Source of the DNA: Parvibaculum sp.
GTDB lineage: Bacteria; Pseudomonadota; Alphaproteobacteria; Parvibaculales; Parvibaculaceae
DNA length: 64,000 nt
Direction: 5' to 3'
NCBI RefSeq assembly: GCF_019635935.1
Contig: NZ_JAHBYN010000001.1
Span: 3,129,532-3,193,531 of the forward strand
Both the position numbers and the translations under genes were made by a program. The notes beneath the pieces are model-generated. The model was given only the letters and a program-made list of their open reading frames with translations. It made no database searches and was not told the DNA's origin. This document shows positions 52,511 to 61,802 of this stretch, piece by piece (position 1 is the first letter of the stretch; each line of letters starts with the position of its first letter).

Positions 52511-52599
52511 CCCGCCACCCCCGTCCGCCGCGGCTTTTGACCGCGCCGCCTCGAATGGCCTAAATTCCCGCAGCCTTGTCACTGACCAGCGGGAATCCC

Positions 52600-53751
52600 A
52601 TGGCCCTCGACGCCGAAACACGCGAACAGCTCATTTCCTCCGTCCGCCGCTTTGTCGACGAACGCCTGCGCCCCATCGAGGACAAGGTGTCGGAGACCGA
52701 TCAGGTGCCCGAAGAGATCGTGCAGGAAATGCGCGACCTCGGCCTCTTCGGCATCTCCGTTCCGGTGGAATATGGCGGCCTCGGCCTCACCATGGAGGAG
52801 GAATGCCTGCTGATGTTCGAGCTCGGCCGCACCTCGCCGGCCTTCCGCTCGGTCATCGGCACCAATGTCGGCATCGGCAGCCAGGGCATCGTGATGCACG
52901 GCCGCCAGGACCAGAAGGAATACTGGCTGCCGAAAATCGCCAGCGGCGAGGTCATCGTCAGCTTCGCCCTGACCGAACCCGAGGCCGGCTCCGACGCCGC
53001 CTCGCTGAAGGCGACGGCCATTCGAGACGGCGACCACTACATCGTCAATGGCACCAAGCGCTACATCACCAACGCCAACAAGGCGCATGCCTTCACGCTG
53101 ATGGCGCGCACCGATCCGAAGACGCCGGGCGCCAAGGGCGTTTCGGCCTTTGTCGTGCCGCGCGACATTCCGGGCATCCATATCGGAAAGCCCGAAAAGA
53201 AGATGGGCCAGCAGGGCGCGCATATCTGCGACGTTGTTTTCGACGACGCGCGCATCCCCGCCGACTGCCTGCTCGGGGCGGAGGAGGGCAAGGGCTTCGT
53301 CACCGCGATGCAGGTGCTGGAGCGCGGACGTCTGCATATCTCGGCCGTCTGCATCGGCGTCGCCGACCGGCTCGTCGAGGATAGCGTGAAATACGCCGCC
53401 GAGCGCAAGCAGTTCGGCGCGCCCATCGGCAATCTCCAGCTTGTGCAGGCGATGCTCGCGGATTCGAAAATGGAAGCCTATGCCGGTCGCTGCATGGTGA
53501 TCGACGCCGCCCGCCGCCGCGACGTGGGCGAGGATGTCGCCACCGAAAGCTCCTGCTGCAAACTCTTCTGTTCCGAAGCTGTCGGCCGCATCGCCGACCG
53601 CGCGGTGCAGGTGCATGGCGGCGCGGGCTATGTTGCCGACTACGGCATTGAGCGCTTCTACCGCGATGTCCGCATTTTCCGCATCTACGAGGGCACCAGC
53701 CAGGTCCAGCAGGTCATCATCGCGCGCAACCTGCTCCGGGCGGTGAGCTGA
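52600..53751 (+). CDS. Acyl-CoA dehydrogenase (classical homotetrameric type)
   Basis: A 383-residue FAD enzyme with all classical signatures: GISVPVEYGGLGLTMEEEC, FALTEPEAGSDAASLKATA (flavin loop), RKQFGAPIGNLQLVQAMLAD, QVHGGAGYVADYGIERFYRD and the catalytic Glu in IYEGTSQVQQ near the end. Unlike the two PimC-like paralogues it keeps the catalytic Glu. It oxidises acyl-CoA to 2-enoyl-CoA and passes electrons to ETF. ATG 52600 is preferred; TTG 52576 is in frame. Its end overlaps the convergent TetR gene by 35 bases. Confidence 0.92.
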   Translation: MALDAETREQLISSVRRFVDERLRPIEDKVSETDQVPEEIVQEMRDLGLFGISVPVEYGGLGLTMEEECLLMFELGRTSPAFRSVIGTNVGIGSQGIVMHGRQDQKEYWLPKIASGEVIVSFALTEPEAGSDAASLKATAIRDGDHYIVNGTKRYITNANKAHAFTLMARTDPKTPGAKGVSAFVVPRDIPGIHIGKPEKKMGQQGAHICDVVFDDARIPADCLLGAEEGKGFVTAMQVLERGRLHISAVCIGVADRLVEDSVKYAAERKQFGAPIGNLQLVQAMLADSKMEAYAGRCMVIDAARRRDVGEDVATESSCCKLFCSEAVGRIADRAVQVHGGAGYVADYGIERFYRDVRIFRIYEGTSQVQQVIIARNLLRAVS

Positions 53752-54364
53752 GCGCCATTTCGCGCATCGCGAGTTCCGTCAGGTGATCGGCGAAGGCGGC
53801 GGGCCCCATCGGCCTGTCGCGCGCCGTCACGTAGCGATGCACCATGCTCTCGACCAGCACCAGCGCCATATAGGCGCTGCGCTTCGGATCGGCGCAGGTC
53901 TCGCGGGGGAAGGTGCCGAGCAATTCTTCCAGCGCCCCGCGCATCAGCTTTTCGCCTTCTTCGAGCTTCCGGTTCACATGCGGCGGCCGCGGCGCCTCCT
54001 CGAAGATCACACGGTGCAGGTCCGGGTCTTCCATATGAATGTCGAGCACGCAGGCGATGGCGGTGCGCACACGTGCCCGCGGTTCCGCGTCTTCGCTCGC
54101 CCGAAGGGTCTTGCCAAGCAGTTCAATCGAGCTTCCGATATGCCGTTCCATCAGCGCGACGAGCAGCGCTTCCTTGTTGGGAAAATACTGATAGATCGAG
54201 CCGATGGAGACGCCCGCGCGTTCCGCGATCCGGTTGGTCGTCGCGCCTTTCGCGCCATACGTCCGGAAAATCTGAGCAGCCGCCTCGAGTATCGTGTCGA
54301 CGGTCGCTTCGGAGCGCCGCTGAACCGGCTTTCTGACGCGGTTTTTCGCTGACCCGGCCGCCAC
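53717..54364 (-). CDS. TetR family transcriptional regulator
   Basis: A 215-residue repressor. The N-terminal HTH is clear: QRRSEATVDTILEAAAQIF, GAKGATTNRIAERAGVSIGS and IYQYFPNKEALLVALMERH. The C-terminal ligand domain is all-helical and includes DLHRVIFEEAPRPPHVNR. It probably controls itself and nearby lipid genes such as the overlapping, convergent acyl-CoA dehydrogenase, by analogy with FadR/PsrA-like TetR proteins. That target is inference. A basic 20-residue N-terminal arm precedes the HTH. Confidence 0.9.
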   Translation of the reverse strand: MAAGSAKNRVRKPVQRRSEATVDTILEAAAQIFRTYGAKGATTNRIAERAGVSIGSIYQYFPNKEALLVALMERHIGSSIELLGKTLRASEDAEPRARVRTAIACVLDIHMEDPDLHRVIFEEAPRPPHVNRKLEEGEKLMRGALEELLGTFPRETCADPKRSAYMALVLVESMVHRYVTARDRPMGPAAFADHLTELAMREMALSSPPGAGCAR

Positions 54365-54480
54365 ATTCTTCCTCCGCCAAACGCGAGTAGAGCGAACTGT
54401 CTTCGCTTCCTATTCTCTGGTTGATCTTGGTGGCAGGACTTTCGGTCTGTCAACGATGGCGAAGCATGAGGAAACGAACG

Positions 54481-55209
54481 ATGGCCGAGGGTATGGATTT
54501 GCTCGCAACCTACAACCTGCGCATGGCGCCCGGCCTGCTTGCCTTTGCGCTCTGCCTGGTGCTTCTGCCACGCGCCGCTATCGGCATTCGCATTGCGCTT
54601 TATATCGCGATCTTCATTCTGGTCCGGGACGCGATGACGCCAACCGGCCTGTGGAGTTTCGACGACCTCCGGATTTCATTCTTCAACAACCCGGCCTTGC
54701 TCGCCACGCTCGGCATAAGCTCGGTCCTCGGTGTGGTTCTTATCGTTGCCGTCGAGCGCGACATGCGTCCGCTCCTCGTCTGGCGAAAGGGCTCGCTCGT
54801 CGAAGGCGCCGCCGTCGGCCTCGGTGCCGGCGCTGTGATCGGCCTCGGCGCTGCCTCGATCTCTGGCCTTTCACCCCTGCTTTGGGATTTCGCGCCCGGA
54901 TTCATCCTTGCGCTCGTCATCCTCGTCTATGGCGGAAATCTGCTCGAGGAAGTCCTTTTCCGCGGCTACCTGCAGGGCCGCCTCGAGGCATATGTCACGC
55001 CCGTTCGCGCCGCACTGCTGAGCGGTCTCATTTTCGCCGCCTGTCACTCATATCTGGCAATCACCGTCACCAATGGCGGCTGGCCCATTCTCGCCTTCAC
55101 CGCAATCGAAGGCATCGCCTGCGGCTTCGTCCGCATGCGTTACGGTATCTGGGCCGCAGCGCTGACGCATGGCACGGCCATTCTTCTGGTGGCGATGCCG
55201 ATGCTCTGA
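54481..55209 (+). CDS. CPBP family intramembrane glutamic endopeptidase
   Basis: A 242-residue membrane protein with six to eight hydrophobic segments. The CPBP/Abi motifs are present: EEVLFRGYLQG (Glu-Glu-x3-Arg), FAACHSYLA (His in the second motif) and the last THGTA. The fold is that of Rce1-type proteases. ATG 54481 after GAGG is used. It lies alone between the TetR gene and the copper-type module. Substrate unknown. Confidence 0.88.
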   Translation: MAEGMDLLATYNLRMAPGLLAFALCLVLLPRAAIGIRIALYIAIFILVRDAMTPTGLWSFDDLRISFFNNPALLATLGISSVLGVVLIVAVERDMRPLLVWRKGSLVEGAAVGLGAGAVIGLGAASISGLSPLLWDFAPGFILALVILVYGGNLLEEVLFRGYLQGRLEAYVTPVRAALLSGLIFAACHSYLAITVTNGGWPILAFTAIEGIACGFVRMRYGIWAAALTHGTAILLVAMPML

Positions 55210-55259
55210 CGCGGCCTCAAATGCGTCACCGCGCCGCATACGCGGAATTGGTGTCTGCT

Positions 55260-55287
55260 TTGACATGACGGGTCCTGTGCCGATACT
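55260..55287 (+). promoter_or_regulatory. Probable promoter of the copper-receptor module
   Basis: TTGACA (55260-55265), a 16-base spacer and GATACT (55282-55287, four of six matches). It precedes the GTG start at 55311 by 23 bases. The -10 resembles that of the arsR promoter. Confidence 0.5.
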
Positions 55288-55310
55288 GACCGGAGAAATG
55301 GGGAAATCCG

Positions 55311-55763
55311 GTGTTGGATCGGCAAAAGACGCAGCAACGAAGATCGGCCATCTTCCGGGAAGCCGGCGGGCCCACACGTGCTGCACGTCTGATCATCCTG
55401 CTGGCCGCTGTTTCAATTCTCCTGCCGGGTCTGTCCGGCGTCCTCTTCGCCCAGCAGCCGCATCAACTTGAGACCGGCATATTCGGCGACCGGATCGTCA
55501 TATGCACGGGCAGTGGTCTGAAGGTCATCCGACTGGATGAAAACGGCGACACCGATCCGTCCGACGGCGGCACTTACGATATTGCGCCGGGTCTCTGCGC
55601 GTCCCTCGCAACGCTGGCTCTGGCAGAGTTCCGCGACGATCTCTTTGTTCAGCTTCGGCGGCCATGCGCGCCGGATCTGCCCTGTCCGGCGGTGGAAGTC
55701 TTTTCGTCGTATGCCGCGGATCACCCGCCGCCGCCGCCAAGGGGCCCGCCTGTCCTTTCCTGA
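55311..55763 (+). CDS. Small exported protein, DUF2946-like, upstream of the OprC-like receptor
   Basis: A 150-residue protein with an N-terminal hydrophobic segment (ARLIILLAAVSILLPGLSG, about residues 25-45), probably a signal anchor or cleavable signal. It has a later pattern VICTGSGLKVIRLDENGDTD then GLCASL and two more Cys in RRPCAPDLPCPAVEVF. The layout resembles DUF2946 proteins, which frequently neighbour TonB-dependent copper receptors. The Cys could bind metal. The tail is Pro-rich. Start GTG 55311 with GGGGAAA upstream; TTG 55314 is possible. It ends 40 bases before the receptor gene. Confidence 0.65.
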   Translation: MLDRQKTQQRRSAIFREAGGPTRAARLIILLAAVSILLPGLSGVLFAQQPHQLETGIFGDRIVICTGSGLKVIRLDENGDTDPSDGGTYDIAPGLCASLATLALAEFRDDLFVQLRRPCAPDLPCPAVEVFSSYAADHPPPPPRGPPVLS

Positions 55764-55803
55764 AATCCAGTCGGTTTCTTTTCAGGTCAAACAGGAAAAT
55801 CAG

Positions 55804-57918
55804 ATGTCATCCAATTGCTTCCTTGCGGGGCGGCGCGCTCTTCTGCGTGCCACCACGGCATCGGCCGCGCTGGCCGTCGCCTTCACGATCCCGGAACCGG
55901 TGAGTGCCGGTAACGAAACACATCCGATCCCCCACGCGCCCGAAGTTCTGGTTGAGGCACCGGCCGAAATCGAACCCGCGCAGCAGGTCGTAACACCGGA
56001 CATGATCAACGCGTCGCCGGCGCGCGACGCAGGCGAATTCCTTGCACGCCTGCGCGGTGTTTCTGCCGGGCGAATGGGCGGCCACGGCTCGGAAATTTCC
56101 ATTCGCGGACAATCCGAAGACCGCATCGCCGTCATCGGCGACGGCGCCTATGTGTTTGGGGCATGTCCAAACCGCATGGACCCGCCGAGTTCCGCCATGC
56201 TCTTGCTGTCCGGCGACCGCATAACGGTACGCCGCGGGTATCAGTCGGTGCTCGACGGCCCGCCGGCGCCCGCGGGAACCATACGTATGGAGCGCGCCGA
56301 CCCGGCAGATATGGCCGCCGGGTTCTCAGGCCGGATTGAGAGTGGAATCGAGTCGAACGGTGCACAGCGCTTTGCGACCATGCAAGCGCGCGGCGTGGCG
56401 GAAGACGGGTATGCGCGCGCCTTTGCAACCGCACGCCGGGCCGGGAACTACAAGGACGGCGATGGTCGTGACGTGCGTTCCGCCTTCGAGCAGTATGGGG
56501 GCGGTCTCGAAGCGGGCTGGCGCTATGGCGCCGGATCGACGTTGTCGGCTTCCGTAGAGACCGATCGCGTCGAGGACACGCTTTTTGCAGGTGCGGGCAT
56601 GGACTCGCCCTGGACGGCAACCGACACCTACCGTCTGGCGCTCAATCACAACGTGGAGGGACCGGGCGCGCTCCGCCGTATCGAGGCGAGCATCTACGGC
56701 TCCTTCGTCGATCACGTCATGGACAATTATTCGCTGCGCACGCCACCCGCGATGGTCATGCGGACAGATGCGGAGTCGAATACCACGGGCGGCCGGTTCG
56801 CCGGCGAATTTTCCTTCTCCGGCACGATGCTGACACTTGGTGTCGATCACCGGTCCAACAATCGCGATGCGGTCTCACGCATGTCGATGGGTGTTATCCC
56901 GCCGACAGCGATATCGGGTTATACATGGCCTGACATCGAAATTCGGGATACCGGCATTTTCGCCGAAAGCGAGACATCGCTCACGGAGACGACCGCATTG
57001 ACGGCCGGTGCGCGCGTCGACCTTGTGGCGATCACGGCGGGAAAAGCGGACCTGTTGCCGGCCGGTATGGGTGCGCTCACGGCACGACAACTCTATGCCG
57101 CCTATTATGGCGTCACCGATACGGATCGTAACGAGACCAATTTCAGCGGTCTGTTGCGTGTAACGCATGACTTTGGATACTTCGCCGGCTGGCTCGGCGT
57201 AAGCCGGGCGGTACGTACAGCCGATGCAACCGAACGCGGCATCGCGCGTGCCTCGGGAGCGAACAGTTGGGTCGGCAATCCGGGGTTGCAGCCTGAAAAG
57301 CATCATCAGATCGATCTCGGCGTCGAGATGCGACGCACCCGCTGGAGCGCTTCGGCGGGCGTCTGGCACGACAACGTGTCCGACTTCATCAGTCGCGACA
57401 CGGCACGCGGTCAGCCGGGCGTGCTCATGGCAAATGGCGCGAGTATCTTCCGCAATGTCGATGCGGAACTGACGGGCCTCGATCTGGAAGGTGTCTGGCA
57501 CTTTGCGCCCGGCTGGAAACTGGGGGGAGACGCGACCTACACCTATGGGCGGAATGTGACGGATGACAGGCCGCTCTATCAGATAGCGCCTTTGGAGGGC
57601 GCTTTCGAACTCGGTTATGAAGTGCCCGATTGGAGCGCGGGCATAAGGACACGTTGGGCCGTAAAGCAGACACGCTCCGACACGAACCCGTTGGCAGGTT
57701 CGGGACTTGATGTTCGCGAGACGCCGGGCTACGCGGTCATCGACCTGTTTGCCGGTCGGAGGATTTCTGGAGCCTTGGAATTACGCGGCGGTGTCGCCAA
57801 CCTCCTGGATACGACCTATGCGTCGCATCTGAGCAGGTCGAACGGATTTGACCCGGCGGTGGTTCAGGTCAATGAGCCTGGTCGGTCTTTCTATATCCAG
57901 GCCAGTTTGGACTTTTGA
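55804..57918 (+). CDS. TonB-dependent outer membrane receptor, OprC/NosA copper type
   Basis: A 704-residue receptor. A signal peptide (about 1-35, ending PVSAG) is followed by the plug domain (APEVLVEAPAEI to about 170) and a 22-strand-type barrel ending in the outer membrane Phe (YIQASLDF). The plug carries GACPNRMDPPSSA, matching the copper-receptor family. Cys121 and Met125 form the C-x3-M site, and His304-x-Met306 (DHVMDN) supplies the H-x-M partner known in OprC. It should take up copper or copper chelates with TonB-ExbBD energy. ATG 55804 is used; the longer frame has no coding character. Confidence 0.9.
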   Translation: MSSNCFLAGRRALLRATTASAALAVAFTIPEPVSAGNETHPIPHAPEVLVEAPAEIEPAQQVVTPDMINASPARDAGEFLARLRGVSAGRMGGHGSEISIRGQSEDRIAVIGDGAYVFGACPNRMDPPSSAMLLLSGDRITVRRGYQSVLDGPPAPAGTIRMERADPADMAAGFSGRIESGIESNGAQRFATMQARGVAEDGYARAFATARRAGNYKDGDGRDVRSAFEQYGGGLEAGWRYGAGSTLSASVETDRVEDTLFAGAGMDSPWTATDTYRLALNHNVEGPGALRRIEASIYGSFVDHVMDNYSLRTPPAMVMRTDAESNTTGGRFAGEFSFSGTMLTLGVDHRSNNRDAVSRMSMGVIPPTAISGYTWPDIEIRDTGIFAESETSLTETTALTAGARVDLVAITAGKADLLPAGMGALTARQLYAAYYGVTDTDRNETNFSGLLRVTHDFGYFAGWLGVSRAVRTADATERGIARASGANSWVGNPGLQPEKHHQIDLGVEMRRTRWSASAGVWHDNVSDFISRDTARGQPGVLMANGASIFRNVDAELTGLDLEGVWHFAPGWKLGGDATYTYGRNVTDDRPLYQIAPLEGAFELGYEVPDWSAGIRTRWAVKQTRSDTNPLAGSGLDVRETPGYAVIDLFAGRRISGALELRGGVANLLDTTYASHLSRSNGFDPAVVQVNEPGRSFYIQASLDF

Positions 57919-57925
57919 TCCGGAT

Positions 57926-57954
57926 GGCGGGGAGGCGCGAAGTGTCTCCCCGCC
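57926..57954 (+). terminator. Hairpin after the copper-type receptor gene
   Basis: GGCGGGGAG (57926-57934) and CTCCCCGCC (57946-57954) form a perfect 9-bp stem with an 11-base loop, eight bases after the stop codon. No T-run follows, so it is a weak or factor-dependent terminator. Confidence 0.45.
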
Positions 57955-58000
57955 GCTACGCAGCCTCGATGGTGGTGCATTGTTGCGATAAGCTGGCCGC

Positions 58001-58996
58001 ATGTTGCGGTTTTTGGCGACGTTCCTGTTGATTCTTGCTGCCCCGGCCTGCGCCCCGCGCCAGATGACGGTGGGAGACGCAGTCTTCGCGCCGCGCCTCG
58101 AACATGGCTCGGCCGTCACTGCCGCCATCATGGCCGACGGCGCGCGCCTCCCCGTGTTTGCTTTCGTGCCGGAAAATCCGCGCGCCGTCATCGTTGGCCT
58201 GCACGGCTTCAACGACTACGGAAATGCCTTCGCCGAGCATGGCCCCGGTCCCTGGTTCGCCGCGCAGGGGCTTGCACTCTATGCCTATGACCAGCGCGGC
58301 TTCGGCAGCGCGCCGGGCCGCGGGCTTTGGGCCGGCGACACCCGCATGGCCGAAGACCTCGCTGCGATCGTTGGGCTGCTGCGCGCGCGCCATCCGGGCC
58401 TGCCGGTCTACCTGCTCGGCACCAGCATGGGCGGTGCCGTCGCCATGCGCGCCATGTCATTGCCGCAGCCGCCCGCCGTCGACGGTCTGATCCTCGCGGC
58501 ACCCGCGGTCTGGGGCTGGACGGCGATGAACGGCCTCTACGCGACGACGCTGCGCATCGCCGCGCATACCGTCCCCGGCCGCCGCCTCACCGGGCAGGGC
58601 CTCGACATCTGGCCGTCGGACAACATCGAGATGCTGCGCGCCCTCGGCCGCGATCCGCTGGTCATCAAGGAAACGCGCGTCGACGCCGTCTACGGACTGG
58701 TCGGTCTGATGGATCGCGCCTATGAGGCGGCGGGCCGCATCGGCGTGCCCGTGCTTTTGCTCTATGGCGCCCACGACCAGTTGATCCCGGCGCGGCCCAC
58801 GGCGGCCGTCCTCGCGGCGCTGCGCGGCGGCGCTGGCTCCGTCACCGCGCTCTGCTATCCGGAAGGCTGGCACATGCTGCTGCGCGACCTGCAGCGTGAG
58901 GCGGTATGGCGCGATATCGAGGCCTGGATCGACGGCAATGAAACCGCCCCGGATCGCGACGACCTGCGGCCTTGTGGCGGCCTGGCCGCCGGCTGA
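58001..58996 (+). CDS. Lipoprotein-type alpha/beta hydrolase (lysophospholipase/monoacylglycerol lipase-like)
   Basis: A 331-residue hydrolase with a short N-terminal signal (MLRFLATFLLILAAPAC); Cys17 could be lipidated, although the lipobox APAC is atypical. The fold shows VGLHGFNDYGNAFAEHG, YDQRGFGSAPGRG, the nucleophile GTSMGGAVAMRAM, Asp in LLYGAHDQLIPARP and His in EGWHMLLRDL. This set matches serine lipases of the lysophospholipase L2/MGL type. It would act on membrane or dietary lipids in the periplasm. It faces away from the receptor by 82 bases and is probably independent. Confidence 0.85.
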   Translation: MLRFLATFLLILAAPACAPRQMTVGDAVFAPRLEHGSAVTAAIMADGARLPVFAFVPENPRAVIVGLHGFNDYGNAFAEHGPGPWFAAQGLALYAYDQRGFGSAPGRGLWAGDTRMAEDLAAIVGLLRARHPGLPVYLLGTSMGGAVAMRAMSLPQPPAVDGLILAAPAVWGWTAMNGLYATTLRIAAHTVPGRRLTGQGLDIWPSDNIEMLRALGRDPLVIKETRVDAVYGLVGLMDRAYEAAGRIGVPVLLLYGAHDQLIPARPTAAVLAALRGGAGSVTALCYPEGWHMLLRDLQREAVWRDIEAWIDGNETAPDRDDLRPCGGLAAG

Positions 58997-58999
58997 GCC

Positions 59000-61510
59000 T
59001 CACGCGCGCCGCGGCACCGGCTGGTCGCGATCCTCGTCATCGTCTTCGGACGCCTGCACGTCCACGGCAGGCGCCTTTTTCTCTGCATCTTCTTCGCCGA
59101 AACGGATGACGATTTCGCGTTCGAGATCGTCGAAAAGATCGGGAATATTTTCGAGAAACGGCAACTCCGCTTTCAGGATCGACCGGAAAAGCCGCGCTTT
59201 CAACTGGTCGAGATCGAGGTCGGATGCATGGATGGCCGCCGGCGCGGCACTTGCCACGATGTCGACCAGCCGGTCGGCAGCATGCAGTCTTCCCCACAGA
59301 TAGTCGTTCTCGCGCGCCCGCCGGCTGAAGAACGCAGCGAAGTAGCCGAGATCGCGCCCCATCAGCGTCGCCGGCGCGCCGCCTTCGCGCAGCGCCTTGG
59401 CATCCTCGGGGCTGATGCGGTCAACCTGTACGGTGTCGACATCGTCGAGATCCTGCCACTTGTTGAGCGACAGCGTCAGAACGTCGAAGAACGGAAAGCC
59501 GACATAGGCCTGCACCAGCTCGGTGCGCGCCGCCGGCGGCAGGCAGGTCGTAGCCATCTCCGCGAACGTTTCGTCGGTTTCGCGGTCGAGGCCCACAAGG
59601 TCGAGTTTCGATGCGACAAAGCTGGCAAAATGATCGATCTCGCGCGTCTCGGCGATACCGCCCTCATAGATTGCCTTGCAGATCGCGCGCACTTCCGGCG
59701 TTCTGAGGCGCTTTGCGGATTCCGATTGCAGGCGCTCGAGGCTCATATAGAGGCTCGCCTTGAAATCGTCGAGCGCGTCCGCATCGCATTCGGCGGCGTC
59801 GGCCTCGCCATTGTGCTCATAAAGTTCATTGAGGCGGCGAATGACGAAGCGCAGGCGCCGCACGCGGAAATTGATGTCGAATTCGCGCAGGAACCGCACC
59901 CACGCATCTTCCTTGCTGGGCTCCACGCCTTCGCCCGAATGATGGGCCCAAAGCACGGGAAATATGCTCTGCCGCTTCGCCCAGGCTTCGACGGCGCGCG
60001 ACAGCGCCAGCCTGTCGCTCGGATGATGCACGGCCTCCGAAAGATTGGCGACGACATCCGTGATCTGGTCGAGAACCGAGCTGACCTTGAGCTGGATATA
60101 GGCGTCATAGGCATAGCCGGCTTCCAGCGCCGATTGCGCATTGGCCTTGTTGCGCAGTTTGGCGAGAAGCGCAGGCGTCGGCGGCGCCTCGGCATCGCCG
60201 TTGAAGAGTTGCCGCACGCGCTCCGTGACATGCGGCCGCGTCGCTGAAACGATCTGCCGGTACCGGCGTACGCGCTCGGAAAAATCATGCAAGGACTCGA
60301 GTTCGTCGCGCACCGGCTGGTTGCGCGGAATGTCCGACAACGCGCCGCGGATGGTCTGGAAGAAACCGGGTGCTGCGCCGCCGGCCTCCACATGCCCGCC
60401 CTTCGGGTCGGGATCGATATAGACGACCCGGCGGTCGACTTCGCGATAGGCCGGCCGCCCCCGGATCGAGGCGATGGCTTCGGCGAAGGGCTTGTTGTTG
60501 AGCACGCTTCCGTCGATGAACGAGGCTTTCACGGGGTCGGAGCCGGCGGCGATCAGCGGCTTGAAGTTTCCGTGCAGAAAAACATCGCGGGTCGGCCATT
60601 CCATTTCACGCGCCGCCAGCGCCTTGTCGATTTCGCCGATCCGCGCCGGCGGAAAAGCGCCCGGAAACGACGATGTCGCGCGCGCGGCGAAAGCAAGCCC
60701 CGGAATGTGGTCGCGGTCGAAATCGCTTTCGACGAGCCCGCTCGGGTGCCGGAAATAGCTGAATTTCAGAATGTGCCGGTGTTCGCGCTCGCGGATCGAC
60801 GCCGGATCGTGCAGCGGAATGTTCTGGCTGTAGCCGTGAAAATCCGTCACCGACACCATCAGGTCGAGCCGATGCCCGCCCGGAAGCAGCGAGCTTGTCG
60901 GCGCCACGTCGTCTTCCATCGCCATGCAGGCGTCGAGCAGCATCCCGCTCATGATTTCGCCGGAGAATGGCGGCTGGAACCAGCGCGAGCGTGTGAACAA
61001 CTGCAACTTCTGGCGCATTTCGACATCGGGCGCGAAGCGCGCCAGCCATTTGTCGGTGAAGCCCCAGAAGAGCGGCTTCATGAACAGCTTGTCCCAGCGC
61101 TTCGCGAGATGCGCCTCGTCCATCAGCGCCACAATGTCGGCCTGCTCCAGCCACATCTTGCGATGCGCGTCCATCGGCAGATCGTGAGCAAGCGCGCGCG
61201 CCAGCAGCACACCGTTGATGCCGCCGGCCGAGGCGCCGGCGATCGTGTCGATGAATATCCGCAGCTCGACGGTTTCGCCGATCGCCTGAATGAGTTCGAA
61301 ATAAAGCTTTTCGGTATCGGTCTCGCGCGCATCGCCATGGTCGACGTTGCTGTATGAAGCCGATGGCCGGTGCGAGCGGGCGAGATCCTGATGATAGACG
61401 CGCGACGCGCGCACGAGCTTCAGGATTTCCTTGGTCACGCCATGCATATAGACGGCGAGCGAAACGCCGCCGTAGCAAACCAGCGCGAGCCTGAGTTCTT
61501 TTTCCTTCAT
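59000..61510 (-). CDS. Large patatin-like phospholipase with DUF3376-type C-terminal region
   Basis: An 836-residue protein. The N-terminal patatin domain has the oxyanion GGVSLAVYMHGVTKE, the nucleophile elbow GASAGGINGVLLARAL and the catalytic Asp in IDGSVLNNKPFAEA (about residue 320), so all catalytic elements are intact. The C-terminal 450 residues form a second, mainly helical region typical of DUF3376 patatins, ending in an acidic tail. No signal peptide is present. Patatins of bacteria cleave phospholipid acyl chains; a cytoplasmic or secreted role is not decided by sequence. It is convergent with the lipase-like gene (stops 3 bases apart). Confidence 0.88.
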   Translation of the reverse strand: MKEKELRLALVCYGGVSLAVYMHGVTKEILKLVRASRVYHQDLARSHRPSASYSNVDHGDARETDTEKLYFELIQAIGETVELRIFIDTIAGASAGGINGVLLARALAHDLPMDAHRKMWLEQADIVALMDEAHLAKRWDKLFMKPLFWGFTDKWLARFAPDVEMRQKLQLFTRSRWFQPPFSGEIMSGMLLDACMAMEDDVAPTSSLLPGGHRLDLMVSVTDFHGYSQNIPLHDPASIREREHRHILKFSYFRHPSGLVESDFDRDHIPGLAFAARATSSFPGAFPPARIGEIDKALAAREMEWPTRDVFLHGNFKPLIAAGSDPVKASFIDGSVLNNKPFAEAIASIRGRPAYREVDRRVVYIDPDPKGGHVEAGGAAPGFFQTIRGALSDIPRNQPVRDELESLHDFSERVRRYRQIVSATRPHVTERVRQLFNGDAEAPPTPALLAKLRNKANAQSALEAGYAYDAYIQLKVSSVLDQITDVVANLSEAVHHPSDRLALSRAVEAWAKRQSIFPVLWAHHSGEGVEPSKEDAWVRFLREFDINFRVRRLRFVIRRLNELYEHNGEADAAECDADALDDFKASLYMSLERLQSESAKRLRTPEVRAICKAIYEGGIAETREIDHFASFVASKLDLVGLDRETDETFAEMATTCLPPAARTELVQAYVGFPFFDVLTLSLNKWQDLDDVDTVQVDRISPEDAKALREGGAPATLMGRDLGYFAAFFSRRARENDYLWGRLHAADRLVDIVASAAPAAIHASDLDLDQLKARLFRSILKAELPFLENIPDLFDDLEREIVIRFGEEDAEKKAPAVDVQASEDDDEDRDQPVPRRA

Positions 61511-61628
61511 CGTCCTTCCGCCCGTCGGACGTTCCGGCGCCGCCGCGGCAGCCGGGCCTCAAACGCCAGTTTAGGGTCGCACTCCCTCATGACCAATTAA
61601 CGCTATTCCGGACGAATTCCGTTACGAA

Positions 61629-61642
61629 TTAACAAAAGTTAA
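61629..61642. promoter_or_regulatory. TTAAC-AAAA-GTTAA inverted repeat in a divergent promoter region
   Basis: This A+T-rich perfect inverted repeat lies in the 291-base region between the patatin (- strand) and the SDR (+ strand). It resembles, but does not match, the CtrA box TTAA-N7-TTAA because its spacing is six. A regulator-binding site is plausible. Confidence 0.35.
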
Positions 61643-61802
61643 CAAACCTGGGCGGAGATGCCGCAGCGTCGGCCCCGGCAGGCGCCGGCGCGCCGCCGCG
61701 GCCATTGCCTCGCCGGCCTGCAAAATCGTAGAGACAGGGGTATCGAGGCATTCAGCAAGCAGAACGGGCCCGGGAGCGAGACCCGGCCGCGGGGAGGAAC
61801 GA

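Noticed and set aside
61629..61642. CtrA-binding site
   Set aside because: The two TTAA half-sites are six, not seven, bases apart; reported only as a generic inverted repeat.
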